Positions 11,091 to 24,104 are shown, numbered from the stretch's first letter. The stretch is DNA of 64,000 nucleotides from Saturnia japonica (GCA_033032175.1 CM065320.1:14217413-14281412); one strand, 5' to 3'. Notes: generated by a model not told the origin, from the letters alone. Made by a program: numbers and translations.

Positions 11091-11932
11091 ATACATATTT
11101 ATTGTCACTTCAACCTGATAAAAATAATGTACCAATGAAACCAAATAGCCCACAAGTTCATAACAGTACGAAGTGTCTTTACAGGTGCGCACAATTTATT
11201 AAATTTTTTGGCGTTAGAACCCTAGCAACAAGACAATTTTTAACAAAAAAGAAAACCAACTAATGGTTTTGAAGTTTTCCCTGCTGTATCTTCAAAGTTG
11301 AAGGTCCAATGCTAATAGCAAGTCTAGAACAAACCTAAACTCTAAAAATACAATATAATAAATTTCACTGCACTTAAACCAACAATACTTACTTAATTAC
11401 CTGTTCATTTATCTTTGTTTTATAACTTTTAATTTAAATAAAGTTAGATGTGACAATTATCTTATAATTCATTTATAAACAAAAACTTAAATTAATATCC
11501 CAAAAATGTTACACTCCAGTCACTAAAACGCAGTAAAAATAGTAACAACTGACGGTTATCAAATCAGTGCAACCATCGAGCGGCGGTTATCATCCGACAG
11601 TCACTGTCATCAAGTCAGCATATCCCTTCTCCAGAATCGCCCCAAACACATCCACCCTAGAAACTATAAAAATATCAATATATTCACCCTATGTGTCTGT
11701 ACTGACAACCTGTCGGGTGCATTGTAGCAAGGTATCACACTGTCGCTATAGATACTGGGTCTCCCTCTTTGTAAACTAATCGATTTGACATGTCTTTACC
11801 GTTCTACAGACCACGATCAAATTTAATGTTATGAAGATTAACAGCTTAACAAGTTCAGTGGCCGGAACACACCGATAAATGCACAGCGATAAATATATTG
11901 TCACAATACTATAACAATATAACATAACAATA
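11091..11932. other. No gene; one short shared repeat
   Basis: The stretch 11275-11320 resembles 4110-4160 ('gtatcttc.aagttgaa'). An open frame at 11567-11779 has no recognisable domain. Confidence 0.4.
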
Positions 11933-12568
11933 CTAGCTGTGCCCCACGGTTTCACCCGTGTTAATTTTATCCAACAAACACAGCGCTCTGGTAGTCTATC
12001 ATAATTGTTCTTCCCTCAAGTACAAATTGTTTTAATTTTTCATTATCTCCTAAATGACGTGATCAAATAGCATACTCTAAAGAGCAAAATTTAACTTCAT
12101 AAAATTGTCTTTATGATGAAGTAACTTTTGTTTGTAAGGATTAATATGCCGTGCCTAAAAATAATGCTTATAAATCACTTTTTAATTCTCAACAAATCTT
12201 TTTCACAAAATACCTTATTGTGGCTTATGTATAAGAGATAGATATATACTATCCATATCTTTTTTTTACATATACTAAGGATCAATATTTTTGTGAACAT
12301 TGTATTTCCGTATCATTAACGATTATGCCAGCGCACGCGGTTGAAGCAGTTCGGGAGGGCCTCGACTTCCGACTTACGTAACAAAGATCAATATTTAAGG
12401 CTATCTGTGAGTTGTAGCCTAGTCTTAAATAGCCTATACTATTCCTCGAGAGTGTGGCTATCACATATAAAAAGAATTTTGCGAAAACGACCATTAGTTT
12501 GAGAGATTAGCGTGTTTAAATAAACAGACAAATAAAAAAACTTTTCCGCTTTATTATATTATTATAGA
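11933..12568 (-). mobile_element. Hel-B Helitron-like element, full length
   Basis: This is the best complete Hel-B copy. On the minus strand it starts TC (complement of 12567-12568) and ends CTAG (11933-11936). It lies between A and T (11932 and 12569), as Helitron insertions do. A hairpin-capable GC-rich segment lies just inside the CTAG end. It is 636 bp with no helicase or Rep motif, hence non-autonomous. Confidence 0.8.
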
Positions 12569-12689
12569 TTTACAAAGAGCAGGACGTGTAAGATTGCAAC
12601 CCACACTGTAGAATACTGCACTACCATTTACCCCTAAACCTTAATAGTATGTAAGACTTGTCTTACATAAATTGATCTAAATGTTGAGC

Positions 12690-13000
12690 AACAAAAAAGG
12701 ACAGATGGAAGATTCAGTGGGGTAGAAATGCGAATGCTAAGAAGGTTGTCTAGTGTAAATGAATTTAGAATAAATAAAATTAGGAATGATTATATAAGAG
12801 GAGTGTATATCATGTGAGTGTGGGAGAAATTGAGGTGTAACAAAATTAGCGTGGTTTGGAATGTCCTATTCCTAACTAGAATGAAGTTAGATGTTTTAGG
12901 TGTAAAGATCGAAGAAGCTGTGGACGGATTGCGAGAGAAATCTATTATCTAAATAAAAGGAGTGAACACTGGGATGATGATGATGAGGAAAGTGGGAGAG
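12690..13000 (+). pseudogene. RTE-clade LINE relic, RT C-terminus
   Basis: The frame at 12728 reads MRMLRRLSSVNEFRINKIR and then NDYIRGVY, the 'RMLRWMcGvT...RNEYIRGs' signature of RTE polymerases. It is followed, after frameshifts, by a GRSKKLWTDC-like stretch. The region ends in 'gatgatgatgatgag'. It is far from intact. Confidence 0.8.
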
Positions 13001-14439
13001 CTCATTATATTGGGCTGACTTTTGCTAAATACGCTCCTAATATGACAAGTTTTGAGTTACTCCAATTTTATTGTCTTCATGGAATAGAAGGTTTACTGCT
13101 ACAATAGTCTCGAAACTTAAGATTTCCCCGTAGAGGACAATCGAAAGGTATTATGAGACGACATATACAATACTCAGTTGTCGCAACAAGAACCTATTCT
13201 GGAAACCTATGTTTGTTCAACAACGCAGCATTGATGCAGTGTATGTCTGCATTCTAATTGCTCTTACTTGATTTAATAACATGACAGCCTTATGGATAAT
13301 AAAGGGAAATAAATTCTTTAAACCTAACTTTAATTCTGACATTGTGTTATATTATTTATTTGGAAGATAATCTTATTTATCTTATTTAATATCTACTTTA
13401 TATTATTCATCATAAGTTCATTTTATTTACCTTATTATTGTTTTGGTGTACCTATTCTTTTATTTCCAGGATACCAATTAATGATAGGTTTATGTATTGA
13501 TGCGTTTAGATAATTTATAACTTGATAATTTTGGTTTAACAACAGCTTTGTTAATATTTTAGGTTCGTATTGTTTACATTGAAATATTATGACAATCTCT
13601 GTCATTGATAATTCTTTGATAGTAATAGAGCATGCGCAGTTAGGAGTTTCTCAGGTATAGACAAATATTCTATCCAGGTTCTAGTTTAGCAAAATAAATC
13701 TATGATTAGATTTATTTTGAATTTTTAAAATGAGAAAAGTCTAGTAAGATGAAATTTTGAATTCAAACAAAAGAGAAAATTAGAACAGAGAGGATGACAG
13801 ATTTTTCAGGAGGGATCTGATCATGGGATTTGTACAACAGACCTGGGAGTCGAAAAGATAGTTTATTTTATAACATATTTATATAGAAAAGTTATTTTAA
13901 TTGTTATAATTTATAATTTTAATATTAATATGGGTGAAATACCCTTTATCAAAACGACAAATACCTACTGAACATTGAAAGAACACTACCGGGAAAGTAT
14001 CACCTGGATTTTGTATTTATAATACAAATAATAACTTTTCCTTTTACATATGAGGAAATCTCAATAGATAAGATATCTGGTGCTGCGTCGTCTGCTTGAG
14101 CAGTGTATCCTGATACGGCCTACACCGTGCTGACTTCTATTCTAGATCCTAGGCAAGGATCTCTACGCTGAGCTGTCGGAGCAAGAAGAACGTCTCGGTT
14201 ATGGACATTAAAATTGTGTAATAATAAATTGTAAAACCCATATTATTTGAAAATTGTAAGGTATGCTGGAAAATTATACATAACTACCTAAATTAAATTA
14301 TAATCATAACAATTGCGTTGTAATTTGTAAATTTGTTTTTCCTCTAGAGTAAAGAAACAAAACACAAGTTGTTAACGCTATGATTTATTTAGCAGCAATA
14401 AGCCGTATCTCAAATTGCATCGTCTTATTAACGACATTT
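13001..14439. other. No gene recognised
   Basis: Mostly AT-rich. A GC-richer patch at 14085-14205 is followed by AATAAA at about 14222. It could be an old retroelement 3' end, but no coding motif could be read. Confidence 0.4.
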
Positions 14440-14545
14440 TATTTATACAAATAAATAAAACTCGAGTGTCTGTTTGTAATCTCAAAATAACAGCTTTTTA
14501 CTAGATGCATATAAAAGTATATACGGTACTTATAACAAAAAAAAG
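14440..14545 (+). mobile_element. Hel-A 5' fragment
   Basis: The stretch 'gtgtctgtttgtaat...aaaataacagctttttacta...tgcatat.aaagtatatacgg' matches positions about 5-110 of the full Hel-A copy at 36060. The rest of the element is missing. Confidence 0.7.
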
Positions 14546-15234
14546 AAAAGAAAATCAGTCACGTGACGCCCGCGCCTGGCAGATGTGAAACGACTAAATT
14601 ATGAATCATATATGGCATAATGAAAAGATAAAGCATTACAAATTTGTTCCATAAAATAATAACTGTTTATTACATAAATATTCCAACGCAGGACTTTGGA
14701 AAACAGTAGTCACGTTTACGACCGCTAGGATACGAGATGGTTTTAAGAATATGCTGAAAATATGCTTCTGTTCATATATTCCATCATATAGCGTGGCGAT
14801 GCATCGCCACGGCCTGTATAGCCACGCCAACAATCAGGTTTACCCTCGCCTATAGATGTTTCACATAAAAACAATTTGTCCATCTGCTTGTCTGTCTGTT
14901 TATGTTATCCGGGTATCAAAAAGATAATTTAATGAAATTATACTTTGCTCTTAATGTATGTGGTTATTCTCTCTGGCTGTATGGCTGATCCCGAAACGCT
15001 ACAAACCAACAGAGAGTCACTGATTCTTAACAGTTATCAAAAAACAAAAAGTAAAACTCTTGTTTATCACCATGAATATGATAATCACGACCCATACTGG
15101 ATATATATACCGGCTGATTCCGGAATGCGATATACCCAAACGTGCCACTACGGTGGGCCCAGTTACCCAACAATATATAATTATTCTTGCAATGTCTTAA
15201 GATTACTAAGCTAACCATCGACAACGGTAATGAC
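14546..15234. other. No gene; unassigned repeat-like sequence
   Basis: Overlapping open frames on both strands at 14945-15302 (89 and 91 codons) show no domain. They run into the SINE-E head, which argues against a gene. I judge this an old, unassigned repeat. Confidence 0.4.
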
Positions 15235-15500
15235 ATTAGTCTAGTGTTTGTAAGCGCGACTGCTATGCTAGAGGTCCTGGGTTCGATTCCCAGGTAGATC
15301 AAAGTGTTATTGGGGTTTTCCTATGAAATTCTCAGTAGCAGCTCGGACTTTGGCTTTGTGCCCGATTAATGGCAATAGGCTCGCCCCTTTTACATGGGAC
15401 CTAAAAACATAGCCGGCGAACTGTGAGTGTACATCAGTACACCTCTGCTTAATCCTTCGGGGAATACAGGCGTTAGTCTCATCTGATGTTGAGTGACAAT
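15235..15500 (+). mobile_element. SINE-E, tRNA-like short interspersed element
   Basis: It holds a perfect RNA polymerase III B box (GGTTCGATTCC, 15280-15290) within a tRNA-like arm 'cctgggttcgattcccagg'. A conserved body follows: 'gtgttattggggttttcc', 'tttggctttgtgcccgatt', 'aatggcaataggctcg', 'catgggacctaa'. Copies lie at 51895-52085 and, inverted, at 59628-59884. It is not a functional tRNA gene because no full cloverleaf is present. Confidence 0.8.
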
Positions 15501-15509
15501 TTAAGTCGA

Positions 15510-15740
15510 GATGGTACACGACACGCTAAGCCTAGTGGGGAAACTGGCTCTCAAGTGCAGCTGTTGGCGACAGACTTTTGGAATTGTAGCTAGCCAGGCG
15601 AGAATTAGAAATATACCCTACCACTATGCTATGATTTCTTCACGAGGCTTTCCAACTCCGAGAACTCAGATTCATTGCAGGGATTCGAACTCACTTCGAT
15701 CGACGCAGTTTCCTTACACGCTACCGCCGAGACATCATGT
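15510..15740 (-). mobile_element. SINE-F, inverted copy
   Basis: This is the reverse complement of the well-preserved copy at 61563-61770. The B box complement GGATTCGAACT is at 15681-15691 and the body 'agcctagtggggaaactggctctcaag' at about 15528. It abuts SINE-E tail to tail, with only about ten bases between. Confidence 0.8.
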
Positions 15741-16345
15741 TTCAATTACTATTTTAAGTAATAATTATTCAAAATAAGTTATTCAGCAGTTCTCTAGTTG
15801 AACAGATGTTGCAAAGCACCAGTTAGCTAAAACCACGGATCAATATTATTTCATTCACGTATGTTAGTTATATCCAGCGAACGGGGAAAATAACGTAGTG
15901 CCCTATCATACTTTCATCATGGCCCAGCAAAGGATTTATGTAAGATCGTAAAAATAAATATAAAAACGTTGGGTAACTATTTCTTATACATCAGGACACA
16001 TGAACATCAGCATCAGTATGCGGATCCAGTTTGTCGTCGAAGTGATCAACGCAGCGCATTACGCATCCTATGCCTCCCAAGAACATTGTACAGGCTCTTG
16101 AATATTAATAGTGTTGCGTGCTGCATCGCTCCTGTCATAAAACATCTTTGTATTTTTAATACCCTTACTTAGCATTCTAAAACTTTTTAATGTCCTATTA
16201 TGCAGATATACTCGTATGGAAGCACATTCCAGAGACTTGCATGAATGTTTACATGAAAAAAACATAATACTACTAACATAGTACTGAAATTCAACATCGG
16301 TGAATTAAAAGAGTTTCGTGCTTTGTAAATGTCTTGAATTTCTGT
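15741..16345. other. No gene recognised
   Basis: AT-rich sequence. Overlapping frames at 15969-16265 on both strands carry no motif. Confidence 0.4.
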
Positions 16346-16584
16346 GGCGCAGAATGGTACTCACGGTTCGTAGACATCAGCTACCTACCAGTGAAAGTCC
16401 CTTCAAAATCGGTCTAACCGTTTCGGAGATTACCCGGAACAAACAAACAGACAAAAATAAAAAATTAATGGTTTTTTGTTGTAAGTACTGTACCTATATA
16501 CTTTCATATGCATTTAGTAAAATGCTCTTATATTGGCATTACAAACAAACACTACAATTTTATTATTTGTGTAAATGAATGCGA
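16346..16584 (-). mobile_element. Hel-A 5' half, inverted
   Basis: On the minus strand it aligns with 32365-32545, including the complement of 'ctttcatatgcatttagtaaa' and of 'aaatcggtctaaccgtttcgg'. The CTAG end is missing. The 86-codon plus-strand frame here is repeat sequence. Confidence 0.75.
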
Positions 16585-17179
16585 AGAAAGTTGCGGGCGA
16601 TTGCTAGTAATATATAGTATTTGAATTACGTACAATAACTGAACTCAAGTTTCTTATTTACAGGATAAGTGCCAATAATTACAGATTTAACGGGGCCCAT
16701 GTAAAGTTTATAGACAGTAATGTGTATAGATTTTTTTACTGAGAAAACAAAATTGTGTGCAGTTCACAGAGAGTAGAAGTGAAACCTTCAGGAAAAAAAA
16801 AAAAAACTTCTTTAAAATCTCTTTAAGTCAGCAAGACTCGGAACTATCGACCACTTGTACTGTACATACAACATTGCGTACAAATGTGGTCGTCACACAG
16901 CTGCGCTAATAGGTTGAGGCTTATATTCGTGAAAATCAAGACTTGTAATAATAGATGTATGTGTTTGTTCCATTTTAGTCTCATCGCGTTTCAAATCGCA
17001 ACCAAACTAATTAACTTTTCATTTCAAAAATTTTATGCCACGGATCCGAGCTACCTTAATTTTTCTATGAGTTTTTAACATCTAAACAACAAGCTTATAT
17101 TATGCAGGTGTTTGTTTATTAAAATAATAAGCAATTAAAATAATTCCTTTTTATATACCTACCTAAATTTTATTCATAT
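16585..17179. other. No gene recognised
   Basis: AT-rich sequence with a short A-run at 16794-16806 and no second copy seen. Confidence 0.4.
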
Positions 17180-17385
17180 TATCATAGACGACAGAAGAAA
17201 GCGTAATGCTTATAAAAATCGTAGTTTCTTAAAACTTTGATAACCTTTTATTGTATGAAGATACCGGGTTTTTTGAATTATCTAAGAAGTAAAAAAATTA
17301 TTGAGTAGTTGTTGCGTGATGCGCACACAACGACAAACCGACAAACCTCAATCATTGTATATATATATAGACAGATTCACTGTTA
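17180..17385. repeat. Rep-L repeat, copy 2
   Basis: It aligns with 8150-8310, with extra sequence in the middle. It ends in a 'tatatatata' stretch followed by 'gacagatt'. Confidence 0.65.
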
Positions 17386-17834
17386 TCGAATTTTTTAATG
17401 GTATGAAGTAGTAGTTAATCGAATGAATTTTGTGATATTGTTCATTTTATTTTATTAAGTCGAATCTAAAATACCTTAACAATTTCCTGCCTCGAATTTA
17501 ACATTCTAATTTATATCAGTTATCGAAGTTCTTTAATAAAAGGCTTCATAAATAGATTTTCAAACAAAAACTTTACAAGGTCACACGCACAAAGGGATTT
17601 CGTAAGGGTATCACAGACATTATAAATCGTCTAGATAAGTGACCGCAAGAGCGACCGCGGCCGGTCGCGGCTTTGTTTAATGCCTGTGCGCCCGTAACAA
17701 TTTATCCGCTGGACTTTGAAACGTGGTCGCCGTATAAATCCTCACGAGTTGACCGCATTTACATAAAAAATGTTTAAGTAAACAAGCCCATTAGCAGCGT
17801 TATGCTATACTACCAAAAGCTATTTTATATCATA
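17386..17834. other. Spacer with a GC-rich near-palindrome
   Basis: At about 17640-17670 'gaccgc' recurs three times around a near-palindrome 'cgaccgcggccggtcg'. 'gtataaatcc' lies at about 17732. It is a single-copy GC-rich spot in AT-rich DNA that could be regulatory, but nothing proves it. Confidence 0.35.
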
Positions 17835-18018
17835 CTAGCAAAACCCGGCCACGCGTTGCTGTTGCGCAGATTTTTTTTTAATTTCATTTCTACCAAACTT
17901 TAGCTCCTGTTGAGCTAATATGAGGATTGACTTAAAATTTCTTAAAATCGCTCCAGTCGTTTTGGAGTCCATAGGAAACATACACACAAACTTTTCCATT
18001 TTTATAGATATAGATAGA
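17835..18018 (-). mobile_element. Small Helitron-like element
   Basis: A CTAG sits at 17835-17838 next to a GC-rich end ('aaacccggccacgcgt'). 'tttggagtccataggaaacatac' lies in the body, and the right end can be read as TC on the minus strand. It resembles 47164-47342 in layout but little in sequence. Confidence 0.5.
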
Positions 18019-18239
18019 AGTGAGATTCGTATTCTAAATATATTTTTTCTGGATTATGAAAATATCTTAGAAAATTACCGCTGCATTAAAAATTTAATTT
18101 GAGGTCTCCACCTCGTTTGCAACGAAACTTGTTGACAACTTCATCATACACACGACATTCGGGGAAAAACCCGACCAAGTTAAATACGGAAACGCACTTA
18201 AGGGTAAATAGCGTGTAAAGTATACACGACAATGTGTAT

Positions 18240-18620
18240 GTTGGCATAGGTTGTGGAGTACGGAAGTTATTTTTTCTTCTTTTTATTTAATGACAACTGT
18301 GTTCATCTATAATTCTGCCAACGTCACATGAATAGAATATTTTTCATTATTAATCAAGAGGACGGCCTCTTTGTTAAAATAAAAACTGTTAAAGTTTTTG
18401 TGGCAACTTAATTGCATGTTCCCAGTTATTATATTTTATAATCCACTTCACATATGCACAATATCCAAACTAAATTCCGCCAAATGTCGCAAAATTGAGA
18501 TAATATTGGAGACCAAATAACATAACTTTATGATTTAAAATAAAAACCATCATATGAAAAATCAGTATCCCATCATAAAACTCAAAATGGAGGTTTGTCT
18601 CTGTATATATTTTAAGATCG
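18240..18620 (+). repeat. Rep-G repeat, copy 1
   Basis: It aligns with 44080-44420 over its whole length ('aattct.ccaacgtca', 'tttttgtggcaactta', 'gcatgttcc.agttattat') and over the second half with 46770-46925 and, inverted, 28485-28640 ('aatccacttca..tatgcaca'). No ORF. Class unknown. Confidence 0.75.
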
Positions 18621-18859
18621 ATTAATATTATAATATCCATCGCTCACGGAAACTGCGACAGGCTCCTAAACAGCCTGAGGTTTGAATTTACATGAAAAAG
18701 GTATAACGACCATGCATACGACCGTGTGTGATCGACAACATATTTATGATTGATGTGTTGGTATACACAATGATAATGACATGGTGAACCACAGCGAAGA
18801 AAAATCATCAAGACGATAAAAAAGTTTTTGTATCAAACTAATTTAATTTAATTAATGAT

Positions 18860-19010
18860 GGCTCAGTGTTGGTGGGTTTGGATGCTGCGTCGGTCGACTT
18901 GGGGTCTAAGTCTACAATGTGTCTGAGATTTTGGTGAAGGAAAAAATCTTTATGAAACAATAGCATTTTTGTAGGGTTTTTCTGAAGCTCGCCTGGCTAG
19001 CTACAACCCT
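18860..19010 (+). mobile_element. SINE-F, degraded copy
   Basis: The A-box region 'atggctcagtgttggt' and the body 'gagattttggtgaaggaaaaaatc' match 61563-61680. The B box is mutated ('gtctaagtctac'). Confidence 0.65.
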
Positions 19011-19929
19011 CAAGTTAAAAACAAACAAGTTCGCAAATTCTTACCTTTGCCGTACCGTGTAGGTGTGGAATAGTATCCCAGTTAATTTGTTTCCTCCTTC
19101 CTATGATATTGGATACTTCAAACGATTATTTTGTTCCCAATCAAGCGATGTTTTTGTTATTCGAAATTACATTAATAGACTCCCAAAAATTTGGAACATA
19201 AAACACATAAACCACATTAGAGCACTGCGACATTGAATTGTACGAGTTAAAAAAAAAACATAGTAAATGTACGTTTAGTTAAATTACTCTTAATGAAAAT
19301 ATGACGCTAATGCGAAAATCAAACCTGTCGCCGTCCGCGTCATCGAAAGGAGCTCGGAAAAAAGGTCAAAATGTTTAAACTGTTACGTTTCATTAAAATT
19401 TTATAGATATGCTACTACAGGTAGAAATTACTGCTACAATCCTAAGATTTACAGTCTTTTGAAGAGAAAGTTCTTTGCGTGCATTAGGGTAAAATTTTTA
19501 CGGATGAAACGCGTCACGAAGATGTTAAACGTATTTAGCTATATTTTTGCTTCAGTATTTTTCAACATTTTTTAATGCTGAGTCGGTAAATGCTTGTGGA
19601 ACGGATAATAAAAATCCAATACCAAAAGACCATCGTCCAATATATAAATATATATAAAAACAAATTCATTAGGTTTTAAAATAATAGCATGCCTTCTAAC
19701 ATTCGTCATTTTCTTGAAGCAAAAAAACCTATATGTAAATTCACTGAGTAATACATGTGTATATCTTATATTATAATTCCTATATTAATCTTTTAAACTA
19801 CGCAACAAATTTTAATCCAGTTTTCACTATCATTTAGAGAATTTTTTACGAAACATTTATATATACAATAAATTTCAATTAAGTTTAGTACAGTAGAAAA
19901 AATTTTGTTTGTAAATCACAGGTCGTCAA
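19011..19929. other. No gene recognised
   Basis: AT-rich sequence, no repeats recognised. Confidence 0.4.
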
Positions 19930-20115
19930 AAAAATATTTTCGGACGCTTACATGGCTTACGCTGGCTAAACATTATGAGATATATCAAAATAATATTATA
20001 AAGAATTGTAGTTCTTCAAAAAGCTTAGAGAAGAGTCAGCGATGGTATATGTTTATTTCCTAAGGTTGACTCACAGTAACCATTTTTATCTTCAGCATAA
20101 TAAATTAAATTTTTT
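19930..20115 (+). mobile_element. Hel-A internal fragment
   Basis: The text 'acgcttacatggcttacgctgg.taaac' and 'gtcagcgatggtatatgt' matches 1-150 and 36275-36400. Neither terminus is present. Confidence 0.6.
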
Positions 20116-22915
20116 CGTTATTTGCGAAGCTATTTTCTCCAATTCTGTATTAATTTTTATCCAGATAAGTTCGTTGGTTAACTTGTGCATAAGATTGTCC
20201 TTTACAATTTCCATTTAAATGAATACTGTAGAAAATATTAGGAACTCAAAATTATTCGCCACCAAAGAAATCGTACTTAAAAAATGTTTAAAAAATTGCG
20301 TGACGCGAGTTAAACTCACTATTCGTAACTATGAAGTTACATCCTATGCCTGTATCTTTGAAGTGTTAGTTTTTTTTTATATAGTTATTTTCTACAATAA
20401 ATATATACTTCCTTAATGTCAATGTGTCCCAATCGTATATTTTTAATAACTCCGCAATAAGAAATGTAAAAATCTAAAAACGTCGTGATTTGTTACTCGA
20501 GAAGAGGGATTCGAAGATTGGACGCGATAGCAATAGCTCAAGATTAAAACGATATTCGAAGTTGGGATTAAGTAGGTGAGAACGATAAATTTAGCTCCCG
20601 CTCCTTATACCGTGCGGATTTGCGATTCATCTGAAGGATAAGTGACGCTTTCCAATCTCTAAAAAGGTCGGTATTTTTATTTTTTACATGTGGGAGTATA
20701 ATTTCTTTAGTATTATTATTACAATGCGTCGCGTCCCTTTTAAGGTAGGAAGAATGGAAGAATCACTATACTTACATTGTTTCTTAAAGATGTTTTTTGT
20801 GGCAACGCCATATATCCCCCTTAATTGTTCATCAAAATTAATTATTCATTATTTATTCATCATTTTAATACTTAAGTTCCCTATTATTGACGAAAAATAG
20901 ATAAATTATGTAAAATTAATGTTTTTGTTATAAATTGATTTAGTAAATAACATAAAGGAAATCAGTTAAACTAAAATGACAGCTGTTAGATTGTTTAAAG
21001 TCTATAATGTGCTAAACAATGGTATGTGTCACTTTAATATTCTTGTAAACCTTTTACATTCATTAATTACATGCTTCTAACGAGTTTTTATGATACTAGG
21101 TACCTATATATATCTTAGATTTGGTTAAAATTTCAAAATTAGTAAGTGGTTTTATGTATAAAACCTAACATCACACAAAAAGGACGACGCATCCAAAACA
21201 CAGCAGTGCGCAGCGAGCCGTCTCCCCGTGTCTGAACTTTAACCTCTACGCTGCGCCGCGCCGCGCCGCGTGCCCTAGGTATGAAGATATTGAGATCTCG
21301 TCTAGTTATCTACCAAGGTCGAATTGTCAATAAATTCTAGATACGTGACACACAGTACAATAGGTTACGACTTTCAAGATGATTCGTCTGTGTTTTCTAA
21401 GACAGAAAGACAGAAAGAAAATACATTTATTTGTCACACACACAAAACAAGAAAAAATAATATAAATAGATCCAATAATGCAGGTTGTGGATAATATCTG
21501 TCAGGTGTTTCATTAATCGGAGTGAATACTCTAAATTAGTGGTGATCTGGAGCGATTGAGGTAGCCATCCTAAATTAAAACACGAGGATGACTATTGCCT
21601 GGTCATTGTGAACATAAATGTAAAGCTCAAACAAGAAAGGGAAGCATTGCAGAATTTACTACTGATTAAAAGAAAAAAACACTAGTAAATAAACATACAG
21701 TTTACCTATATCAGGAACTAAGTTACGTTTAAATACTTAGTAAAGTATAATCTTATTTTTAGCTTTAGTAAATCAAACATGTACTTCTTTGAATATATAT
21801 ACTATCAACAACAGTGTGGATTAAGCATTGATACGATTTAAATCAATGGGACAAATAGATTACAGTGATACACATCGTATTTTAATCAGGCTTCGCTTCT
21901 TTTTGGTATCACCGGAATAGGAAAACCTGAAATCTATCGGAAAAATTAGCCTGGTCAAGTCGTACAAGACTATCTCGCCTCATAATCCGAAGCATAGAAC
22001 AATGGCATCAAGAGGTAATTTTAAATATGCTGTTGCTAAAATCTAGAACAATATTGAATTGTACGATCTGTACGCAGATTTAAGTACAAAATTATGGAAT
22101 ACAACTTAAATTTACTGATAAACACAGCATCTTTTAGCATGTTTAATTACCTATAATTGTTAATTAATGGTACTTCGTAAATAATCTACATAGTGACATT
22201 TGGTGTAAATAACTAATATATTGTTTCTCTTAACTTTTCCGGTCCACCCTTCTATTTTATATTATTGCTGCAACAAGAATCAGTCAGTATCTTTACTTTA
22301 TATGTTCCTGGAGTAATCTAATTGAAGTCTAGTATTATTACCCCCCGCTGAAAACCTGCGTTATGGCAGTTTGTATACCCCAGCTGTAACCGCCTCCATT
22401 GTAGCACGCTTAGGCTCGTCGTGTTACGGATTCAACCGGTGTATATTCAATAATTAAATGGGGTGGTAAGGAATCATACTCGACTGCGTCGCGACCACCA
22501 TGCATATGATGATAAACTCGGCACGGTGACTCTTTTGGTTTGTCTCGTTCCAGAATCAGTTAACATAGAAGCGGTTGTCAAGAGGCTTGCAGGGCAGCAT
22601 GACAGCAACAATCGGCGATAGATTACCGAACAGAAGTAAGTTATGTTCCGTGATCCAATTTAGTTAGGGATGGTCAACAAAGAAAAAGGAGTCTGATATA
22701 TTTCAAAAAGTAGTAACCATTAAATCCAATATTGGGGTAAAAGGAAGTCGTTATACTAATAAGTACTAACAGAGAGTTCTCGCTTGATAAACTAGGAGCT
22801 CATTTACTGAGACGACACCAACGACTAATGTGGGATTACACCGTAAATTTATTACTTCAGATTGCTGTTGGCACGTAAATGCGGTATTCATTGTTTTATG
22901 CATTGCATTATATTA
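20116..22915. other. No gene; GC-rich patch at 21180-21285
   Basis: Mostly AT-rich unique sequence. A GC-rich patch contains 'gctgcgccgcgccgcg' at about 21249, similar in inverted orientation to 'gcggcgcggcgtagcg' at 50350. Open frames at 20219-20416 and 20688-20900 have no recognisable features. Confidence 0.4.
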
Positions 22916-22945
22916 AGGTCTTTACCTATGAAATTGCCGTTTTGT
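22916..22945 (+). repeat. Mariner left terminal inverted repeat
   Basis: It starts 'aggtctttacctatgaaat' and pairs with 24105-24134. The 3' end of the transposase frame lies 45 bases inside. Confidence 0.9.
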
Positions 22946-22989
22946 ATGAAAAAATTTAAACGTTTTTTTTCATGTATTTTTTATTTGTA

Positions 22990-23947
22990 TTAATCGAAGT
23001 AATCACCCATGCAATCAAATGCATCTTTGCCAGCGCAGTGGCAGTTTATTGATGCCCTTCTTAAAGAAATCAGCTGGACGGGAGGCAACAAATTCTTCAA
23101 AGGCATTTTGTACTGCCTCTCGGGTATTGAATTTTTTTCCCGCCAAGGAGTTATCCAAATTCTGGAAAAAGTAGTAGTCTGTAGGCGCAAGGTCTGGTGA
23201 GTAGGGTGGATGACGGAGAACTTCCAACCCCAGTTCTTGCAACTTGGAGACCGTCTGCTGTGCAGTATGAGGTCGCGCGTTGTCGTGCAGGAGCAGTTCT
23301 TCACAGTACACATCTGCAGTAATGCTCACCCCGTTTGGTAAGAAGCTGTGATGAATCACACCGGCGCTAGACCACCAAACAGTGACCATCACTTTTCTAG
23401 GGGTAAGTTTTCGTTTAGGACATTGTTTAGGTGCTAAACCAGGATCCAACCAACTTGCTGAGCACTTGCGGTTATCAAACAGAATCCATTTTTCATCGCA
23501 GGTAACAATGCGGTTCAAAATTCCTTCATTTGTGTGTCTGTTGAGCAGTGCAAGGCACGTCTCGACGCGTACTTCGCGCTGGCGATCATTTAGTTCGTGG
23601 CGCACCCATTTGTCAAGATTTTTTACCTTGCCAATTTGATGCAAATGGTTCAATATTGTTTTGACGCTAACGTCGAAAGCTGCTGTTAATTCAGCCGTAG
23701 ATTGTGTATCATCAGCTTCCACAATCGCCTTTAATTCGTCATTGTCGACCAAAGTCTTCGGACGAACGCGAAGTTCATTTTTCAGGTCGAAATTCCCAGA
23801 ACGGAAGCGAGCAAACCAATAACAGGTGGTGCGTTGGTTTGTAGTGTTAGCTCCGTAAACGTCGTTGATGTTGCGTGCCGCTTGTGCCACGTTGCTGCCA
23901 CGACGGTACTCATATTCCATAATTACTCGAATTTTTAACGTATCCAT
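22990..23947 (-). pseudogene. Mariner transposase, near-intact but disabled
   Basis: This encodes the enzyme that cuts and moves the element in the nucleus. Starting at the ATG at 23947 (MDTLKIRVIM, the usual mariner start) it reads 310 residues. Residues 1-110 form the helix-turn-helix DNA-binding part. At 114-119 is WVRHEL, where the family has WVPHEL. The catalytic triad is present: D151 (TCDEKW), D222 (HDNARPH) and D257 (LAPTD), with 34 residues between the last two (DD34D). D151 and D222 are about 25 residues too close, so an in-frame deletion has removed the stretch between VYCEEL and LLHDNARP. A TGA at 23015-23017, caused by a one-base shift, cuts off the last eight residues (DCMGDYFD, readable to 22990). 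It most resembles the cecropia group. Probably inactive. Confidence 0.93.
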
Positions 23948-24104
23948 GATGACAAAAAAGATTGAAATGCGATGAAAATGTAACACTAATCAATAAACAA
24001 ATGACAACTTTTGGAGAAAGAATTCCATGTTTTTAAAATAAAATTAATTTAAAATTCGAATTCTTAGCCAAACAAAAATTATTTTGATTTGAAATGGCCA
24101 GTAC

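Noticed and set aside
15027..15302. 91-codon minus frame ending with MIYLGIEPRTSS
   Set aside because: GIEPRTSS is the antisense translation of the SINE-E B box region (ggttcgattcc), a well-known artefact.
23009..23639. Plus-strand open frames of 63 and 85 codons
   Set aside because: They are antisense to the mariner transposase and show no motif.
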